Below are positions 63,907 to 64,000 of a stretch of 64,000 nt of DNA, piece after piece; the first letter of the stretch is position 1, and every line of letters starts with the position of its first letter. The stretch lies in NCBI RefSeq assembly GCF_003347205.1, contig NZ_QQBJ01000007.1, positions 124,001 through 188,000 of the forward strand. Reading direction: 5' to 3'. Below the pieces are notes generated by a model. That model saw only the letters and a program-made list of their open reading frames with translations. It was not told the DNA's origin and searched no databases. The stretch comes from Mycolicibacterium moriokaense (GTDB lineage Bacteria > Actinomycetota > Actinomycetes > Mycobacteriales > Mycobacteriaceae). Position numbers and translations under genes: made by a program.

Positions 63907-64000
63907 TCAGACGTCGTACTCCCAGGCCTCGGCCTGGTGCCTGGACGCGCGCGGCCTGGCCCGATATTGCGGACGCTGCTCTTCGTCGTCGGCGCCGCGA
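63907..64000 (-). CDS. C-terminus of a DUF6542-type protein (Rv1111c position), cut by window edge
   Basis: Only the last about 31 codons are in the window, ending HQAEAWEYDV and a TGA at 63907-63909. The segment is arginine-rich and probably disordered. Assignment rests mainly on position directly after ispH, as in M. tuberculosis. The 102 bases between the ispH stop and this stop hold no feature I recognise. Confidence 0.5.
   Translation of the reverse strand, partial: RGADDEEQRPQYRARPRASRHQAEAWEYDV

Overview
The window is high-GC DNA from a mycobacterium, probably a fast-growing Mycolicibacterium-type species. The evidence is gene content: homologues of M. tuberculosis Rv2004c, Rv2006 (OtsB1), Rv2029c (PfkB), Rv2030c, Rv2629, Acg, DevS/DosT, tandem universal stress proteins (USPs) and a WS/DGAT acyltransferase. 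These are followed by a block in the same order as Rv1098c-Rv1111c (fum, glpX, DUF4245, AI-2E permease, 3beta-HSD, xseB, xseA, lipid-droplet protein, ispH). Family assignments come from reading motifs and from memory of the families; no database search was run.

Bases 1 to about 46,440 form a dormancy (DosR/DevR-type) island. From left to right: an Acg nitroreductase (cut by the window edge); an Rv2004c-like kinase and a triacylglycerol synthase; a nine-gene, almost fully overlapping minus-strand operon (11,314 to 3,675) encoding an 81-aa protein, an acyl-CoA synthetase, pyruvate-dehydrogenase-type E1alpha, E1beta and E2, an acyl carrier protein, a 103-aa protein, a second Acg nitroreductase and a USP; a Ddn-like protein and an Rv2629/Balon-like ribosome factor; a USP; ppsA-mgtA; otsB1; a P1B-5-type metal ATPase with a C-terminal hemerythrin domain; an arginine deiminase operon (arcD-A-B-C); a group 3b NiFe-hydrogenase operon with its protease; a pyruvate-kinase-like gene; small stress genes; the Rv2030c-pfkB pair; two KAS III-like enzymes; two paralogous SRPBCC proteins; and a DevS/DosT sensor kinase without a regulator beside it.

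I see about fifteen sequences resembling the DosR palindrome (GGGACTWWAGTCCC core) in the promoter regions of this island. Their distances to start codons are not random. In six genes the box centre lies 43.5-44.5 nt from the start codon, mostly with an A-and-T -10-like hexamer 6-7 nt before it, which points to leaderless mRNAs. Several genes with Shine-Dalgarno sites have a box centred 64-73 nt away. Read together, the island looks like one hypoxia programme: H2 and arginine-based energy and redox handling, acetyl-CoA and PEP/pyruvate rerouting, trehalose and TAG storage, ribosome protection and stress proteins. devR/dosR and hspX are not in the window.

Bases about 46,460-64,000 are mostly the ordinary chromosomal backbone. 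It is interrupted by two short-chain dehydrogenases, an SRPBCC gene, an arylsulfatase-HAD-formylglycine-generating-enzyme cassette, an MFS pump and a second DUF1876 gene. Two exact KstR-type operators (TNNAACNNGTTNNA) precede a dehydrogenase and the 3beta-HSD gene. I found no tRNA, rRNA, integrase, transposase or CRISPR array, and no gene-free stretch over 200 bases.
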